Positions 22,119 to 33,696 of a stretch of 64,000 nucleotides of DNA are shown in pieces. The position numbers and the translations under genes are program-made. The stretch comes from Morinoia aosen (lineage: Eukaryota; Arthropoda; Malacostraca; Amphipoda; Talitridae). Positions within the stretch are counted from its first letter, which is position 1, and every line of letters starts with the position of its first letter. Location: NCBI GenBank assembly GCA_030386875.1, contig CM059558.1:10735501-10799500 (forward strand), written 5' to 3'. Under the pieces are notes generated by a model. It did not search any database. It was not told the DNA's origin and was given only the letters and a program-made list of their open reading frames with translations.

Positions 22119-22748
22119 TACTGAGTGTTTCAGAACACGAGGTACAAAATTGCACATCAAGTAGAAATGGCCAAATAAACACTTCTGGTTTTATGAACTT
22201 TTCCCCAAAAAAATCGCGGTTAGGAGGTATTGGCTGTTTATTGTTTTAAAGGATGAAGTTTAATGGCAAAATTACTCACAATATTTGTTCTGAATGTACT
22301 CTACAAAAATTATTCAAATATGTTCCACCTACATCAATGCACTTTTCGAACGTTAGCCTTAACGGCTGCCGGATATTGGGAAACACGTCTAGCATTAACG
22401 TATCTCACCTGCAGCCATTGCAATTCTGGCCACAAGATCTTCCTCAGACTCAATGGGTGTAGCATAAACAAGGCTCTTCACGTTTCCCCAAAAATTTAAA
22501 TCGAGTGGAGTCATGTCGGGAGACCTAGGAGGTCATGCAACTAGAACAATTCGCCCGATCAACGTAAATTCAAAATAAATATTGCGAGTAATTTAGTCAT
22601 TAAATTTCATCCTTTACAACAATTATCGGCTAATATCTCATTGTCTCTTTCTTCCGAAAATTTCATAGAAGAAAAAGTTTTTATTTGGACATCTTCTACT
22701 TGGTGTGCAATTTTTTGCCTCTTATTCTGAATCTGAAACACTCTGTAT
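22119..22748 (-). mobile_element. Mariner-type element with transposase remnant
   Basis: Inverted ends TAC(T/A)GAGTGTTTCAGA flanked by TA enclose about 630 bp. The arms match for some 170 bp (GCACA(T/C)CAAGTAGAA blocks). The middle encodes a transposase C-terminal remnant on the minus strand. The unit lies inside the hAT-like element. Confidence 0.75.
22290..22560 (-). pseudogene. Mariner/IS630-type transposase C-terminal fragment
   Basis: Read on the minus strand across more than one frame, the segment gives (P)RSPDMTPLDFNFWGNVKSL, then VYATPIESEEDLVARIAMAAGEIR, then a VRRC-(I/C)-VGG-FE tail. This is the last third of an IS630/mariner-type DDE transposase: the SPDLxPLDFFLWG block contains the final catalytic acidic residue, and the LVY-TP...DL-RI helix follows it. 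The N-terminal helix-turn-helix and first catalytic residues are missing, so the copy cannot act. Confidence 0.65.
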
Positions 22749-23914
22749 GTTACTGACAAGTGTTTTCTGAGTAGGTAATGTAGGCACTGTCTACACTGAG
22801 AAGCATAGATATGAATCAATAGTTTTATATTACTAAGTATGCACTAATTCAGTGAAATTATAATAATTAATTCAATGACTATGCTTCAAATAGCCAAAAT
22901 TATGATATACGTGCAGATAAGGTAGGCCAGATTTGCACACTGCCTTTGTACGGTGGTTAAATAATCACAGAGAGTAGCTTGGCTTAAAACAAATTCCGCC
23001 AGCTACACATCAACACGTTGAAATCACCGAAATTTAATTTACATATTAAAACATGGGACGTGTTGGAAACCACCAAAAAAAACACATCATGTTTAAAACA
23101 GAAAACACACGTTTAAAAATAATTTAAATAATTTGATACTTGTAATGATTAAAATTTCATAAGAAATTGCGCGTCGACATTTGAAAAAGCACACAGCTAC
23201 CTTAAACTTAAGATTAAATGGCGATAAAGTACTACTAACTCACACTAACTCAACTAACTCGCAAGCTTACAAATTTTAATATTCCTTAAATTCTTATCAT
23301 AAAATTTCACGATAAAGCTCATCGAACCCGTTGGTCGGATAGCCACCAACCATTGCATGAATTCTAATTAATTTTTTGATGATCACCGAGCATTCCGTCT
23401 GGAACTACAAATAACCCTGTGAGGTGCGCCGCAGCGTCAAATCAACCCATCTTACAGAATGAACTGCAACCTCAGCGATTGCATTTAGCAGTCGAAGAAT
23501 TCGCTCAATATTAAAAATACCAATTCAGCGACACTTCAGGCTATGAATTTCACGTAGTCAGCGGATTTGGAACAAGCAAAACAAGGCGACTTAGAGACAA
23601 GGGTTATCAACCCTCAAGGTTAAAAATGGATAGTTACACATTCCTTTTAACCTCAGGCTAACATCAAACATTATGCCAAATCAAATTAGAACAACGCGGT
23701 ACAAGCAATTGTAAACATGACACAGAAAATATATTATACGGGTTACTGAGAACATTATGGAACACAGCCAAAAGCAGCAAAACTCCTTAACCTATGATTA
23801 TTAACCTTAACGCAATAGTTAAACAAGGGTAACCTAGTAAATCGTACTCGTCGAATCGTTGCACCGTCAAACGTTAATGGTATAACCGTAGCAGAAGGAA
23901 TTTGTCATTTTAAC

Positions 23915-25470
23915 TCACAGTTTAACCTTCCTTATTAAGGGTAATAAGTGATTAAGGTTACTCTGATACATTTTGGACCCAATTTTAACCTCAGCCCAAT
24001 TACGCTTGACCTTTTGAACGACAGCAGGACCCATCCAAGTAAGCTCTAGTTTATGTTTTTTTTCGTGATTTATCAAAAGAACACGAACGCCCACATGTAC
24101 GTCCTTGTTACGTCGCTTGATGTTTCTGTATAAATTTCTCTCTGTCGTATTATTTATGATTAAATTCCTAATATTTTCCACCGTCCGGGTGGCTTCCCTT
24201 GCCCGAAAGTTCACCAAATCCAATTCCTAATCATAACCATTAGTTACAGAATCAAAACTCTCGGATTGGTAGTATGCACACGTATCACGATTAAACATTA
24301 CGTAACTGGGGGTATCGCCCAAGGTAGAATTCAATGCGTTGTTCAATGCATTCTCAACAACTTCCAGCAATTGATCCCACCCTGCATGAGGAAGTGTGTT
24401 CACATATAGTTTCAACAGGTTTGTTATTTTTTTGTTGTTACGCTCTACTATAGCGTTGGAATGAGGACTGTACGCCAATACTTCCTTTTTTGCGATGGCG
24501 TGCATTTTAGCGAATTGCTTGACCGCCAATGATTTAAATTCCAAGGCATTATCCGAAATGAGAGTTTTGGGAAATCCTAACAACGAAAAACAGTTACTCA
24601 AACATGAAATTATTATCTCCGTACGACGATTAGAAATCGCATACAACCTACAAAACCTGGAAAATAGGTCGATAATGACCAATATGTGTTTATTGCCATT
24701 ATCTGTAACTTTCAGTGGTCCAAGGAGGTCCATTGATACAACTTCAAATGGTTCTTTCGCTATCGGAGCGGTCAAAATTTTAATTGGAACAGAAGGTCTG
24801 GCTTTAATTAACTTACACACTTCACAATCTTTTACAAATTTTCTCACAATTGTTTTTTCCAACTGATTATAATATTTAATTTTGAACTTGAACAAAGTGT
24901 GCACGTCGTCTGTATGATACATGCTGTGAATCGCTAAAATAGCTTTACCCATCAAGGAGTTAGGTACCACGGCAGTTAGAATTGTACTAGGTCTATTGTC
25001 AATTTGTCTACGTCGATACAGAATGTCATTTAGAATTAAAAATTTTTGTAGGTCTGGAATATTCGAATTACTGTCACGCAGTAAAGCGTTTTTTACTTCT
25101 ATGCAGAAAGGGTCTTTGTTCTGTTCGTCAATAAATTCTTTTATAGTCCAAGAAATTTCTTCTTCCTTCGGAACATAGTCTAGCAGCGCGGGTCGCGCGT
25201 CTTTGTCTGCTGCACCGTCAGCATTGGCTCTAGGCGGGTCAACTACCTCATGTCTAGTCATGCCCTTGTTTCGTGATCGAGTCTCCACAATACAGACATC
25301 TGAATCAAACGCACATTCCAAAGTATCACAACGTTCTAGTTCTTTAATATTTAGTTTCTCGTTGTTTATAGGTAATCTACTCAAGTAGTCAGCCACAACA
25401 TTTTCCTTGCCGGGTAAATATTTTACCACGGGTTCGAATGAATGAACGCTAATACACCAACGCGCCATAT
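23915..25470 (-). pseudogene. Gypsy-B integrase region
   Basis: Read leftwards, a zinc-binding head (H...H, then CEVCK) lies near 24.8 kb. A DDE core follows, with MDLLGPL carrying the first Asp, ISDNALEFKS the second and HSNAIVERNNKKI the Glu. The C-terminal tail has a GVRVLL-type barrel and GSKMYQSNLNHL near 23.95 kb. The segment also includes the RNase H end (LPGKENVVADYLSRLP). In living relatives integrase inserts the DNA copy. Fossil. Confidence 0.85.
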
Positions 25471-25486
25471 TGGTATCTTCAGGAAG

Positions 25487-28060
25487 TTATTTAGCAAAAA
25501 GTGGCGCTAAAGGTCGATGGTCTGTGTAAACTCGGACAGGGTATCCAGTAATTAAATATTTGAAATATTTTAAACCTGAAAAAATTGCGAAAAATTCCTT
25601 CTTAGTAGTAGAATATCTTCTCTGGCTTGAATTAAGGTTCTTACTATAATAAGCCACAGGTCTTAGAATTTGATCGCTTGATTCATCTGTCTGCATCAGG
25701 ACCGCTCCAATTCCCGAGTTAGACGCGTCTGTAAAAACGTGAAAGTCCTTTGTATAGTCAGGGTGTCTTAGGACTGTGTCAGAAATCAGAGACGATTTAA
25801 TAAAGTCAAAACTCTTTTGGCACTCGTTTGTCCACGTATAGTCAATGTCTTTTCTTAAAAGATTGTATAAAGGATACGCCACCTCAGCAAAATTAGGTAA
25901 GAAATTACGGAAATAGTTTGCTAACCCTAAGAACTGTTGTAATTCCTTAACATTGATCTGCGCGTGGCAGTCTTGCAATTTCTGCGAATATTTACATTTA
26001 ATACCATCGGCGGCAATGATGTGACCTAAATACTCGATTTCTTTTTTGAAAAAGTGACATTTCTCAAGCTTTAATGACAAATTACCGGATCGCAGCATCT
26101 TAAGAACGATTTCTATATCAGCCAAATGCTGACTTTTATTTTTTGAAAACACCAATATATCGTCTAGGAAGAGGAAAGCTAGTTTACCCAGAATGGGTGC
26201 ATGGGCAGAGGTCATAACCCTTTGAAATACTCCCGGTGACGTACTTAGTCCAAAAGGGACTCGACAAAAGTGAAATTTCCGATAATTAACGCTGAAGGCA
26301 GTGAATTTTCTACTCTCTTGTTCTAATTCAATTTGATGAAATGCCGAGCGAAGATCTAAATTAGTAAGCCACGCGTTACCTCCCAAGGTCGATAATATAT
26401 CGTCTATCCTAGGTATCGGATAAGAACTTTTAACTAGTACCTTATTTAGTGCACGAATGTCGATTACGGGACGAAGGTCCCCGCCTTTTTTCTTAACTAC
26501 GATAACAGGAAAATTGAAGTCTGAACTAGAATCTTCGATTATCCCCTGCGCGAGCATATCATCTGTAATTTTCATCACCTCTTCCTGATATTTGTGGGGA
26601 ATGCGATAAGGCGCTAAATTTAATACCGGAGCATCCGGTTTTAACTGAATTTGGTGCTTCATAATATTTGTAACACCTATAGTCTCTCCTTCCAGAGTAA
26701 CTACATCTCGGAACTTATTCAATAAATTAATTAGAGGTAACTCTATGTCCTCTTCATTACATGAAACGTCATCTGTCGTTAAAACACGTCGTACCTCTCG
26801 CTCTCCACCTTTTGACACATCTACTCCTGCACCTACTTGTGCATTAACTCCCAACTCCTCGTCACCTACGAGAATTTCACGTCTACCGCGAGCGTCAGCC
26901 TCCAACCCAAGTTTTCTTTTAGCCATGGCCTTCTTTCCACCACCAGCCGAGATAACCTGCATCGTATTCAACACCGCGTTAGTATTTACTTCATCATTAT
27001 GAGCGTCTCTGAGTGCTGTTTCAACACTTGTTAAATACATCTCGCTCTCAATATCATCTGCTGCAATTAATTCGATATTGCACAACATCATATTCTCACT
27101 TAAATGAACAGCCTCTTCATTTGAATTTAGAATCATCACCGGCACCACGCCGTCGTACTCTACACGAACAATTGCTTCCGCTATAAGAGCACCACTATCA
27201 AGGCATCTTTTCATTATCATATACTCTCCTGGAGTTGCTTTCTTGATAAAGCCGTACACTATTTTTATCGAGTTACTAGGCACTTCCTCTTGAGTGCAAT
27301 GAACGATCAACTGCCTCTGATACTGTGACGCCTCAGCCACAGCGGGGATTTTTTTATTTTCTTCTGCAGTTATTATTTTCTGACAGGTGACTGACCCTGT
27401 CTCTCTTTCTTGCAATAGCAACATCCGATATCAAACAGTCGCTGTTCACAATTTTTCTCATCACTACTTCTCTGCTTAGCACAGGCTCCATGTTTAACTC
27501 ACAAAAGGGAATTGAGATACCATCCCAAAGAAGTTTTTTATTTTTAAAATCAATAGTTGCATTATTCAGAACATCGCGGCCCAGAATTAGGTCGTAATTA
27601 AATTTAGCCTCCTTTACGATAAGGGCATTAGTTTTTAGTACTTTTTAGTGCCTGGAATGGTAATAGACAATTCTACTTCTCCGCTTACGTTACTCTTTCC
27701 ATTAATGCCCTTCACCATTAAACGACTAGGCTTAACTTCTTCGTTTAAATTCTTAACCTGCTTGTAACTTATTAGGCATTTTTCTGAACCGCTGTCTAGC
27801 AAGGCACTCAAATACTGATCATTATTTTTAATTGTTATCGTAGGCTTGTTGCTTTCTTTAAACGCAAACAAACCAGCGCCCTTTACGACACTAGCGGAGA
27901 AATAGGCCTCGACTGCTTTGCTTTGTTCTTGTCTATCTGCGAGCTCTTCGTCTTGCAATAATTTATACCTATTCTCGCATTTAAACAAGGGATCAATGAA
28001 GGATTGGGTTGTCTCGGTGGTATCTGGACTTTCGGTCACGGCTGCAAGATTAACGAGGGT
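25487..28060 (-). pseudogene. Gypsy-B protease, reverse transcriptase and RNase H region
   Basis: Protease (LSALLDSGSEKCLIS) lies near 27.8 kb. The reverse transcriptase at about 26.7-26.0 kb has LRPVIDIRALNKVLV, FLFLDDILVFSK and YLGHIIAADGIK. The RNase H at about 25.8-25.5 kb has DFHVFTDASNSGIGAVLMQ. A linker of about 250 residues between protease and RT is conserved with Gypsy-C. Fossil, but this block is the best-preserved pol in the window. Confidence 0.9.
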
Positions 28061-28109
28061 GGTGCCAACCTAGGGCTCAAACAATTTCAAGTTCCTCCTG
28101 CTACCTCTA

Positions 28110-29580
28110 CCTGTTCCTAATTTTTGCTTAAAAAATCACCTGACTCGGCTTCCGCCCAATGAACTTCACTCTTACCGCACGCTGTGCCACCTCTATTTAC
28201 ATTGCCACCGCGTAAATAAGCCTTATAATTACGTATTTCAGTTCCCGTTGATCTACAATTTTTTACCACATGGGTTCCACCGCACGCAAAACACCCTCTC
28301 GAAAACTGACCTCTCTGGGGTCTGCACTCGAAATGTCCAACAACCGAACATGATGTACAAAATGGGAAACCTCTTTTTTTCGTCGCTTCATACTTGGAAT
28401 AATGTCCTGAAGCCAGACCAGCAACACTAGAACTATTATTATCTGTTCTCATCATATTACATTCCAAAGATCCATTTGCTCGATCTCCTACGTTACCACT
28501 AAATTCTCTCGCTCTACCACGAGGATTTTTCAACCAGGGCCTAGGGGTGATCCTTCGTATTCCTGAACGGTAGTTCCTACGGTAGTTTCCTACACTCCTA
28601 TAGAACACTTCACTCTCCGGAAAACGATCTGGTGCTTCAAAGCATTCGTCAAACTCACTGGTTATATCCGCTGAATAGCTTTCACTCTCGTTTCTAACTG
28701 TGTGCTGGGACGCGAGAATTTTTTTGTCTCGGCCTGTCCCCTAACAGCGGAAATTACCTTCGCTAAAAGCTCCTCTGCCGTGCTAAACTAAGTTTCAAAA
28801 ATTTTCCTGGCGAATGACTCGTCTAATAAAGGTCCCAGAATTGTTAACGCTAGACTGTAGGACATGCTGTCACCTACAAATCGTTTCAGCTCTGCTTGAG
28901 TCGTGCAAGCCTGATAATAAGGATGCCTTTGCCAACCCAGTGTGGTTGACGTCAGAATGTTCTCTGTCAATTTGCGTATCTCTGAGAAGGCCGTCACTAG
29001 CTGGGCTACCAACGCATTATTTCGTATTAATTGCAATTCATTTAAATCGCATGCCAAGGCGTGTATGCTTTTTTCACCTCGACACACATAAATGTCATCA
29101 AGAATTTTAACTACTTGATCAAACATATAATTTAAATCTGCGTTGACCAGCTTGGTCACAACTGCGTTAAAATCACCTACATTTTTGTTGGCTGACCTCA
29201 CTAGGAACTTCTTCTTGCGTTCGTCACTTGTCGCGTCTGGAAGCAAGGTCATATAGGCTTTCAAATTTTGTATGTGAGTGGTCCAGGATTTATTCTATAG
29301 GAACTCCGGATCCTGCTGACGCTTTCTTCCTTTAAACAGCGGCATTTCAGCGTTCGTCATTATGGTTCCTACTGTAGGAGGCAGGTTGGCTACTATCTCA
29401 CGAGCCAACTGAGTCCTGTCCTCATTACCGCCAACACCTGCACTTGTTGTCGGGGTCGTCATGGTCGTAATTTGAGAAACACTAGTAACCCTAGGCTTGC
29501 TTATTCTGCCACTTTTTGTTACTATGGGTTCTGTGCGGAGGAATTCTTCACTATCCGAAGTGTCCGACATGAAAAATCAC
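28110..29580 (-). pseudogene. Gypsy-B gag region
   Basis: Read leftwards, the start is an acidic N-terminus (MSDTSDSEEFL) followed by a Thr/Pro-rich linker. A helical capsid-type body follows (VTKLVNADLNYMFDQVVKIL, HALACDLNELQLIR). Near 28.3 kb come two zinc knuckles (CTSCSVVGHFEC and CFACGGTHVVKNC) embedded in an Arg/Gly/Asn-rich nucleic-acid-binding stretch. Gag forms the particle and packages RNA in living relatives. Fossil. Confidence 0.8.
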
Positions 29581-30509
29581 CAGTTAATTACTTCCAGAAT
29601 TTCACACCATTTAAATGCAACCAGAAATATTGAAAAATACCACATTAATATAATAATACACCTCTAAACACAAGCAATACTAATGAATTACAAATACACA
29701 ATCAAACTCTCCCTGGTACTTGAAAAATTAACCTTGAAAAGGGTGAAATTCGAACTATTACAGAAAAAATTCCTCTATCTACAGAGAACTTCCGCACCCT
29801 ACAGAAAACCTGGCAACACTCCAGACTCCGAGGACAGAGCTCCAAGGAAGAAGAAGAAAAAAAATGAGAAACAAACGAAATTACTTTACGTTTTACCACT
29901 TGATAAACAAAATCGATTCGCTTAAATCCTTCAATTAACCCTGCTAATAATAACAGCAAAATTTTACACTTACTCTGGTATTGAAATGAAATCTGACGTT
30001 TGTACTGCTAATCCACAGGGATATGCGACGCAGTCTGCCTCTCACTACGGTCAGACAAAGCTGAGGCTACTGTCAGTGCGGGTTATGCGGTTGCCGCTGA
30101 GGCAGAGACAGAGTCTGGGATCATTGAGTGCATACAGAAAAAAAGGTCTGCCCAGCGACAGAAATAAGGAGACTCGCGCGGTCTGCTCTAGGTACATGCG
30201 CACCGAGGGAGAAAAAAAAATTTTCACGAAGACTTAACTGCAAAAAAAAAATGTAGACTGAAGCGTGCGTTGCTTGTTGCTGAAGGGCAGGCTGCCGCTG
30301 ATACGCGCAGGGAAAAACGTCGCTGTAGTTACACGATGACTGGGAACGATGCTGAAGGACGTAGTTGTTAGTTACAATGGCTTAAAATAGTGAATCACTG
30401 TACTGTTCGTCACTATGAAACACTGTATCAGTTTATTTTATTTCACCGACAGTTATTGTACGTAGTATTGTATGCACCTTGAAGTTATTATTCAAAACAA
30501 ATTGTTTCT

Positions 30510-30737
30510 TTAGTGATCACTTGTCGCTGGGAAGGCACTTATCGTCACCTCGAATACTATTTCAATTTCTTCTCCAGATTCATACACAAGGATTCTGGTG
30601 CGAAATGGTGAGCCTATATTCAAATAAACTGTGAATTGAGTGTAAACCTCTACCAAGTCTTCCGCTGGTATTCCGAAACCAAACACGAAAACAGAGGGAC
30701 GCGGCTGCCACAGTTGGTTCTGTTCTTCGTTACACAT
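30510..30737 (-). CDS. Gypsy-B leader frame: small conserved protein between 5' LTR and gag
   Basis: This 75-codon frame starts about 105 bp inside the 5' LTR and ends before gag. It aligns without gaps over about 65 residues with the frame at the same place in Gypsy-C (42,873-43,139). Shared motifs are NQ-x-WQPRPSV, VFGF-x-IP, SPFRTR, GE and EIVFE. Many of the DNA differences are in third codon positions, which suggests selection on the protein in their common past. The alternating hydrophobic pattern suggests a beta-rich fold. There is no signal peptide or membrane segment. I know of no leader protein like this in Gypsy elements; function unknown. It could instead be an alternative N-terminal piece of gag reached by splicing. 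Confidence 0.6.
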   Translation of the reverse strand: MCNEEQNQLWQPRPSVFVFGFGIPAEDLVEVYTQFTVYLNIGSPFRTRILVYESGEEIEIVFEVTISAFPATSDH

Positions 30738-30842
30738 CTGAAACTGTATAATGTTCCAATGACTCTATAATGTTCGGGACACTTGATATCCTCTGAAGTA
30801 ATTACACACACGCACGTGAGTTCAATCCATACTGGCCACCAA

Positions 30843-31039
30843 TGTACGGTGGTTAAATGGTCACAGAGAGTAGCTTGGCGGTAAGTTTATTTAGGTAACC
30901 AGATGTCGTTGGCACAGGAGGACATGAGAAGAGAATGAGCACCTCAAACTGAGCAAGCACGGCTTATATAGGGTGCGAGGCATCCAGATGTCAAGATTGA
31001 ATACAGAATGAATACAGACATAGACGGCAATACTCGCAC
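30843..31039 (-). repeat. Gypsy-B 5' LTR
   Basis: Begins TGTACGGTGGTTAAAT and ends CTCGCAC on the plus strand (197 bp). It contains a TATA-type promoter box (CTATATAAGCC on the minus strand, about 30,963-30,972). The outer 40 bp recur at 22,947-22,984. Confidence 0.8.
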
Positions 31040-31044
31040 GCCTT

Positions 31045-32480
31045 TTCTTTTCTGTATCTACACTATTCAGGGTAACGATGCAGAAAAGGTGTCATATTAT
31101 TGCTTAACTCTATGATACATTTCGGCTATAACAAGCAAAAGTTGTTCTGCTTTCGTCGCAGGAGCCTGACGTTTTCGGAACGTTTTGTTTGCGAATAAAA
31201 GTCACTTCTAGCTTCGTTGCGTGTAATATGATACAATCTCTTATTTCCGTCTAACTTTTTACTTTGTAGCTGACACTTTCTTATTTTAATAAACGCCCAC
31301 GTTCTTTTCATTTCGTGTTTTTTGGAGCAATTTGACAAGTTTCCAGCAAGAGAATTTGTACTATCGCATAAATGCCACAACCATTGCAGCTGAGATAGTG
31401 CATTGTTTTCAGTTACAATATGAGTGTGACTATAAGTGAAGTTTTTGCTAGTGTGTGTAATTATTTTAATATCAGCTCGTTTACATTGTATTTTAATTTT
31501 TTTCAAGTGTCTCAATGCCGATATTGATAACCTTACAACATTTCCAAATCTTCCTTAACCAGAAGTAATTAATTATATAATGCTACAAAACGGATACTAT
31601 TTTAGTTTTTAAAATTGTATCAACATAATTATAAAATTCTCCATTTCAGCGTATGCTTACTTAGAAACTGGGGAGTGATACGAAGATAAAAATTAAACAG
31701 TATGATGATATACTGATATACAATATAACTCTGAAAGAACCAAACAACATTCAAGGAATAACTTTAGAAATAAGCAGAATTTTTTTATTAATACATGTTA
31801 ACTTGACCTAAAGACAAGGAAGCTATATCAATTCCGATCTCATAACCTGAAAACTAGAAGTTTTTATGCACCAGACCATAGCTTCAGGTTTTGGCAATGA
31901 CTACTCATTGGCAATGAATCATAACCTAAAGACTAGAAATATTTATATCAGAACATAACTTTAAGTTCCTGCAAAGACTAGTCATTATCAATCAATGCAT
32001 CCTTAAGAGCGTACAGAGTTACCACTCCTTATGTGAGTACAATGTATTGCATCAGCTGAAATGTTCTACAAGTAACTTGCAACACATTTACCACTATTTT
32101 CCGCTTCCTATGTATTAATTGAAGGGGAAATGAACAAAACAGAAATATACAGAATGAATTTGCAATGCTTTCAATCACTAATAATTCTTGCTTTTTAACT
32201 ACAAAATATGCATTATTACTTCAGTACAATTATATTTCATTCTCGTATGTATCATTTATACACATATAGGTATGCAAACCCACTATGAATAGATAACATG
32301 ACGATATTAGGTGATAGGTATAAATATGCTGTTTCAAACTTAAAACACAATAATCAACAAAAACATTGCGTACCTTTTAGATTTTTCAGCAAAGTATTCG
32401 AGCTCTGTTTTGTTTACTTTTAGTTTTAAACAATTATAAATAATTTTTAGAAAAAATTAGAATCGAAGACACCAAAAAAT
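31045..32480. other. Interior of the hAT-like element, unassigned
   Basis: AT-rich sequence. A 129-codon minus-strand frame (31,126-31,515) is Lys/Asn/His-rich without a domain I recognise and is probably chance. A diverged duplication of about 80-90 bp (CATAACCTGAAAACTAGAAG / CATAACCTAAAGACTAGAAA) lies at about 31,845-31,985. No hAT transposase blocks were found. Confidence 0.4.
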
Positions 32481-32484
32481 AGCG

Positions 32485-32671
32485 ACTCCAACCACGACTC
32501 CACCACATTCGGAAAAGCGACTCCGACTCCGACTCCATCACACTTCAGAGTAGCGACTCCGACTCCGACTCCACCACACTTCAGAGAAGCGACTCCGACT
32601 CCGACTCCGACTCCACCCAATAACATGCGACTCCGGCGACTCCGACTCCCGACTCCGACTCCGCAACCCTG
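32485..32671. repeat. Minisatellite of GACTCC blocks, right end of the hAT-like element
   Basis: Units of GACTCCGACTCC(GACTCC) alternate with ACCACACTTCAGAGAAGC. The last 19 bases form the inverted terminus CTCCGACTCCGCAACCCTG. The hexamer is shared with the array at 18,526 but the spacer differs, so the two arrays expanded separately from a common GACTCC-rich end. Confidence 0.9.
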
Positions 32672-32860
32672 AAATCTATGCAGGATTTTTAAAGGCGTAT
32701 GAGAATATTTTTAAACTCAACCCTGGTTACATTGCTACGCAGTTGAGTGGGCACCTTTAATAAATGGATCTTCACAAAACCACTGCTCAATAAAACTTGC
32801 CTAGGTGTGAGCGCATTGGATTTCTGAATGAAAACCTTATCTCATTTGTTTCAGCAGAAC
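32672..32860 (-). pseudogene. Jockey/CR1-type LINE, 5' portion of the endonuclease
   Basis: This is the continuation of the LINE at 16,530-18,488 on the other side of the hAT-like insertion. The duplicated octamer AAATCTAT opens it. Read leftwards, SSGFVKIHLLKVPTQL and TRVEFKNILIRL lead up to the octamer and, in the left half, to IDLLIILLKLESTM and then GEFNIDL. This fits an endonuclease N-terminal half. The exact 5' limit is uncertain. Confidence 0.55.
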
Positions 32861-33696
32861 ACCCGCGTCAGGGCGCTCAGTGGTCTCAACCTGTAGTTCC
32901 GACAACCTCGGCAGTTGTCGTCCTCATCCTACCTCGTCTCAGTCTGTTTTGGAGACTCGCCCCGTCAGTGCGTTCGACTTAGCAAGTTACAGCCAAGTTC
33001 TCCAACGTACTGTTTCTATACACAGAGAATATATTGTGACGACGCCTCTATACAGTGCATTGAACCGCGTTTCCTGCGAAGAACGCGGGCCTTAACGCGT
33101 TTCCTGCGAAGAACCCACCGGTGGTCACTCAAGGGATTTTCATAATGCTGCAGACCGACCTCCGGTCACTCACTTAATTTTTATAAATAGTTAATAGTAG
33201 CTAAAAAACATGTAAGATCGAGTTAATGATTGCTATTTTCAATGTTTGTTACTGCAATTGACTTTAAATTTGCATTGAATAGTGAACTGCAGTTTAACTC
33301 GGAGCAGAAAACGTGTTGAACGAATATATAATTTTCTAATGGTAGCCAAGAACTTCAAGTGTGATTGCCTATAGCGATTATTGTATTCATGTAAATGAAA
33401 ATGGAATTATTCCTTGATAAGAGTGGGTTATTTAATGCGGATTTGAGATTCGATGAGAATTAATGCTGCGTATGGATAAATAGGTATGGAAATTTTTTTC
33501 AGTATCAAAGAAAATGAATATTTTTACTATTGTGGTAGACTTGTTTAACTTTGCACAGTTTCGGTTTCTTTTTTTATTGCTCAAATGTGTGAAACAAAAT
33601 TCATTGCATTTGTTTGCAAGTCTCTGGATTTACATAGAGACGTCCAAAATGGGGCTGAATAGCTTTAGTTTTTACTTCTGGTAGTTCCTTTGCTAC
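32861..33696. other. Unassigned, GC-richer first 300 bp
   Basis: From about 32,830 to 33,180 the base composition is less AT-rich than the surroundings. A short duplication (CGCGTTTCCTGCGAAGAAC twice, 33,067 and 33,098) and a short inverted pair, CCGGTGGTCACTCA and CCTCCGGTCACTCA, lie here. Three short overlapping frames give no recognisable product. The remainder is AT-rich and resembles the diverged array seen at 43.9-46.2 kb (TTCATTGCATTTGTTTG...CTGGATTTACAT). Confidence 0.35.

Larger units (their letters stand above)
22947..31039 (-). mobile_element. Gypsy-B: Ty3/Gypsy LTR retrotransposon fossil inside the hAT-like element
   Basis: This 8.1-kb element is oriented right to left and flanked by the 5-bp duplication GCCTT (22,942-22,946 and 31,040-31,044). 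In its direction of transcription come a 197-bp 5' LTR, a TGGTGGCCAGTATGG primer-binding-type motif, a small conserved leader frame, gag with CCHC zinc knuckles, protease, reverse transcriptase, RNase H, integrase and a 3' tail. The left terminal repeat is recognisable only over its outer 40 bp or so. It belongs to the same family as Gypsy-C but a different subfamily, with unlike LTRs. It is broken, with about six to eight breaks. It is younger than the hAT-like element that holds it. Confidence 0.92.
18497..32671. mobile_element. hAT-like DNA transposon, 14.2 kb as it stands, with nested insertions
   Basis: The two ends are inverted copies: CAGGGTTGCGGAGTCGGAG on the left and its complement on the right, ending ...CCGCAACCCTG. 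They are flanked by the exact 8-bp duplication AAATCTAT. CAGGG termini plus 8-bp duplications are typical of the hAT superfamily. The insertion splits a minus-strand LINE whose coding sense resumes on the other side. Inside are (GACTCC)n-type minisatellites next to each end, two mariner-type elements, inverted and direct repeats, and Gypsy-B. Without Gypsy-B and the two mariner units it would be about 4.7 kb. I found no hAT transposase (no dimerisation motif), so it looks non-autonomous or gutted. Confidence 0.8.

Noticed and set aside
24495-24866. Plus-strand frames across Gypsy-B (24,495-24,866, 25,203-25,388, 26,745-27,034) as genes
   Set aside because: Shadows of the integrase and RT coding sequence on the other strand.
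31126-31515. 129-codon minus frame as hAT transposase
   Set aside because: None of the hAT blocks (zinc finger BED, DDE core, C-terminal dimerisation motif) is present.
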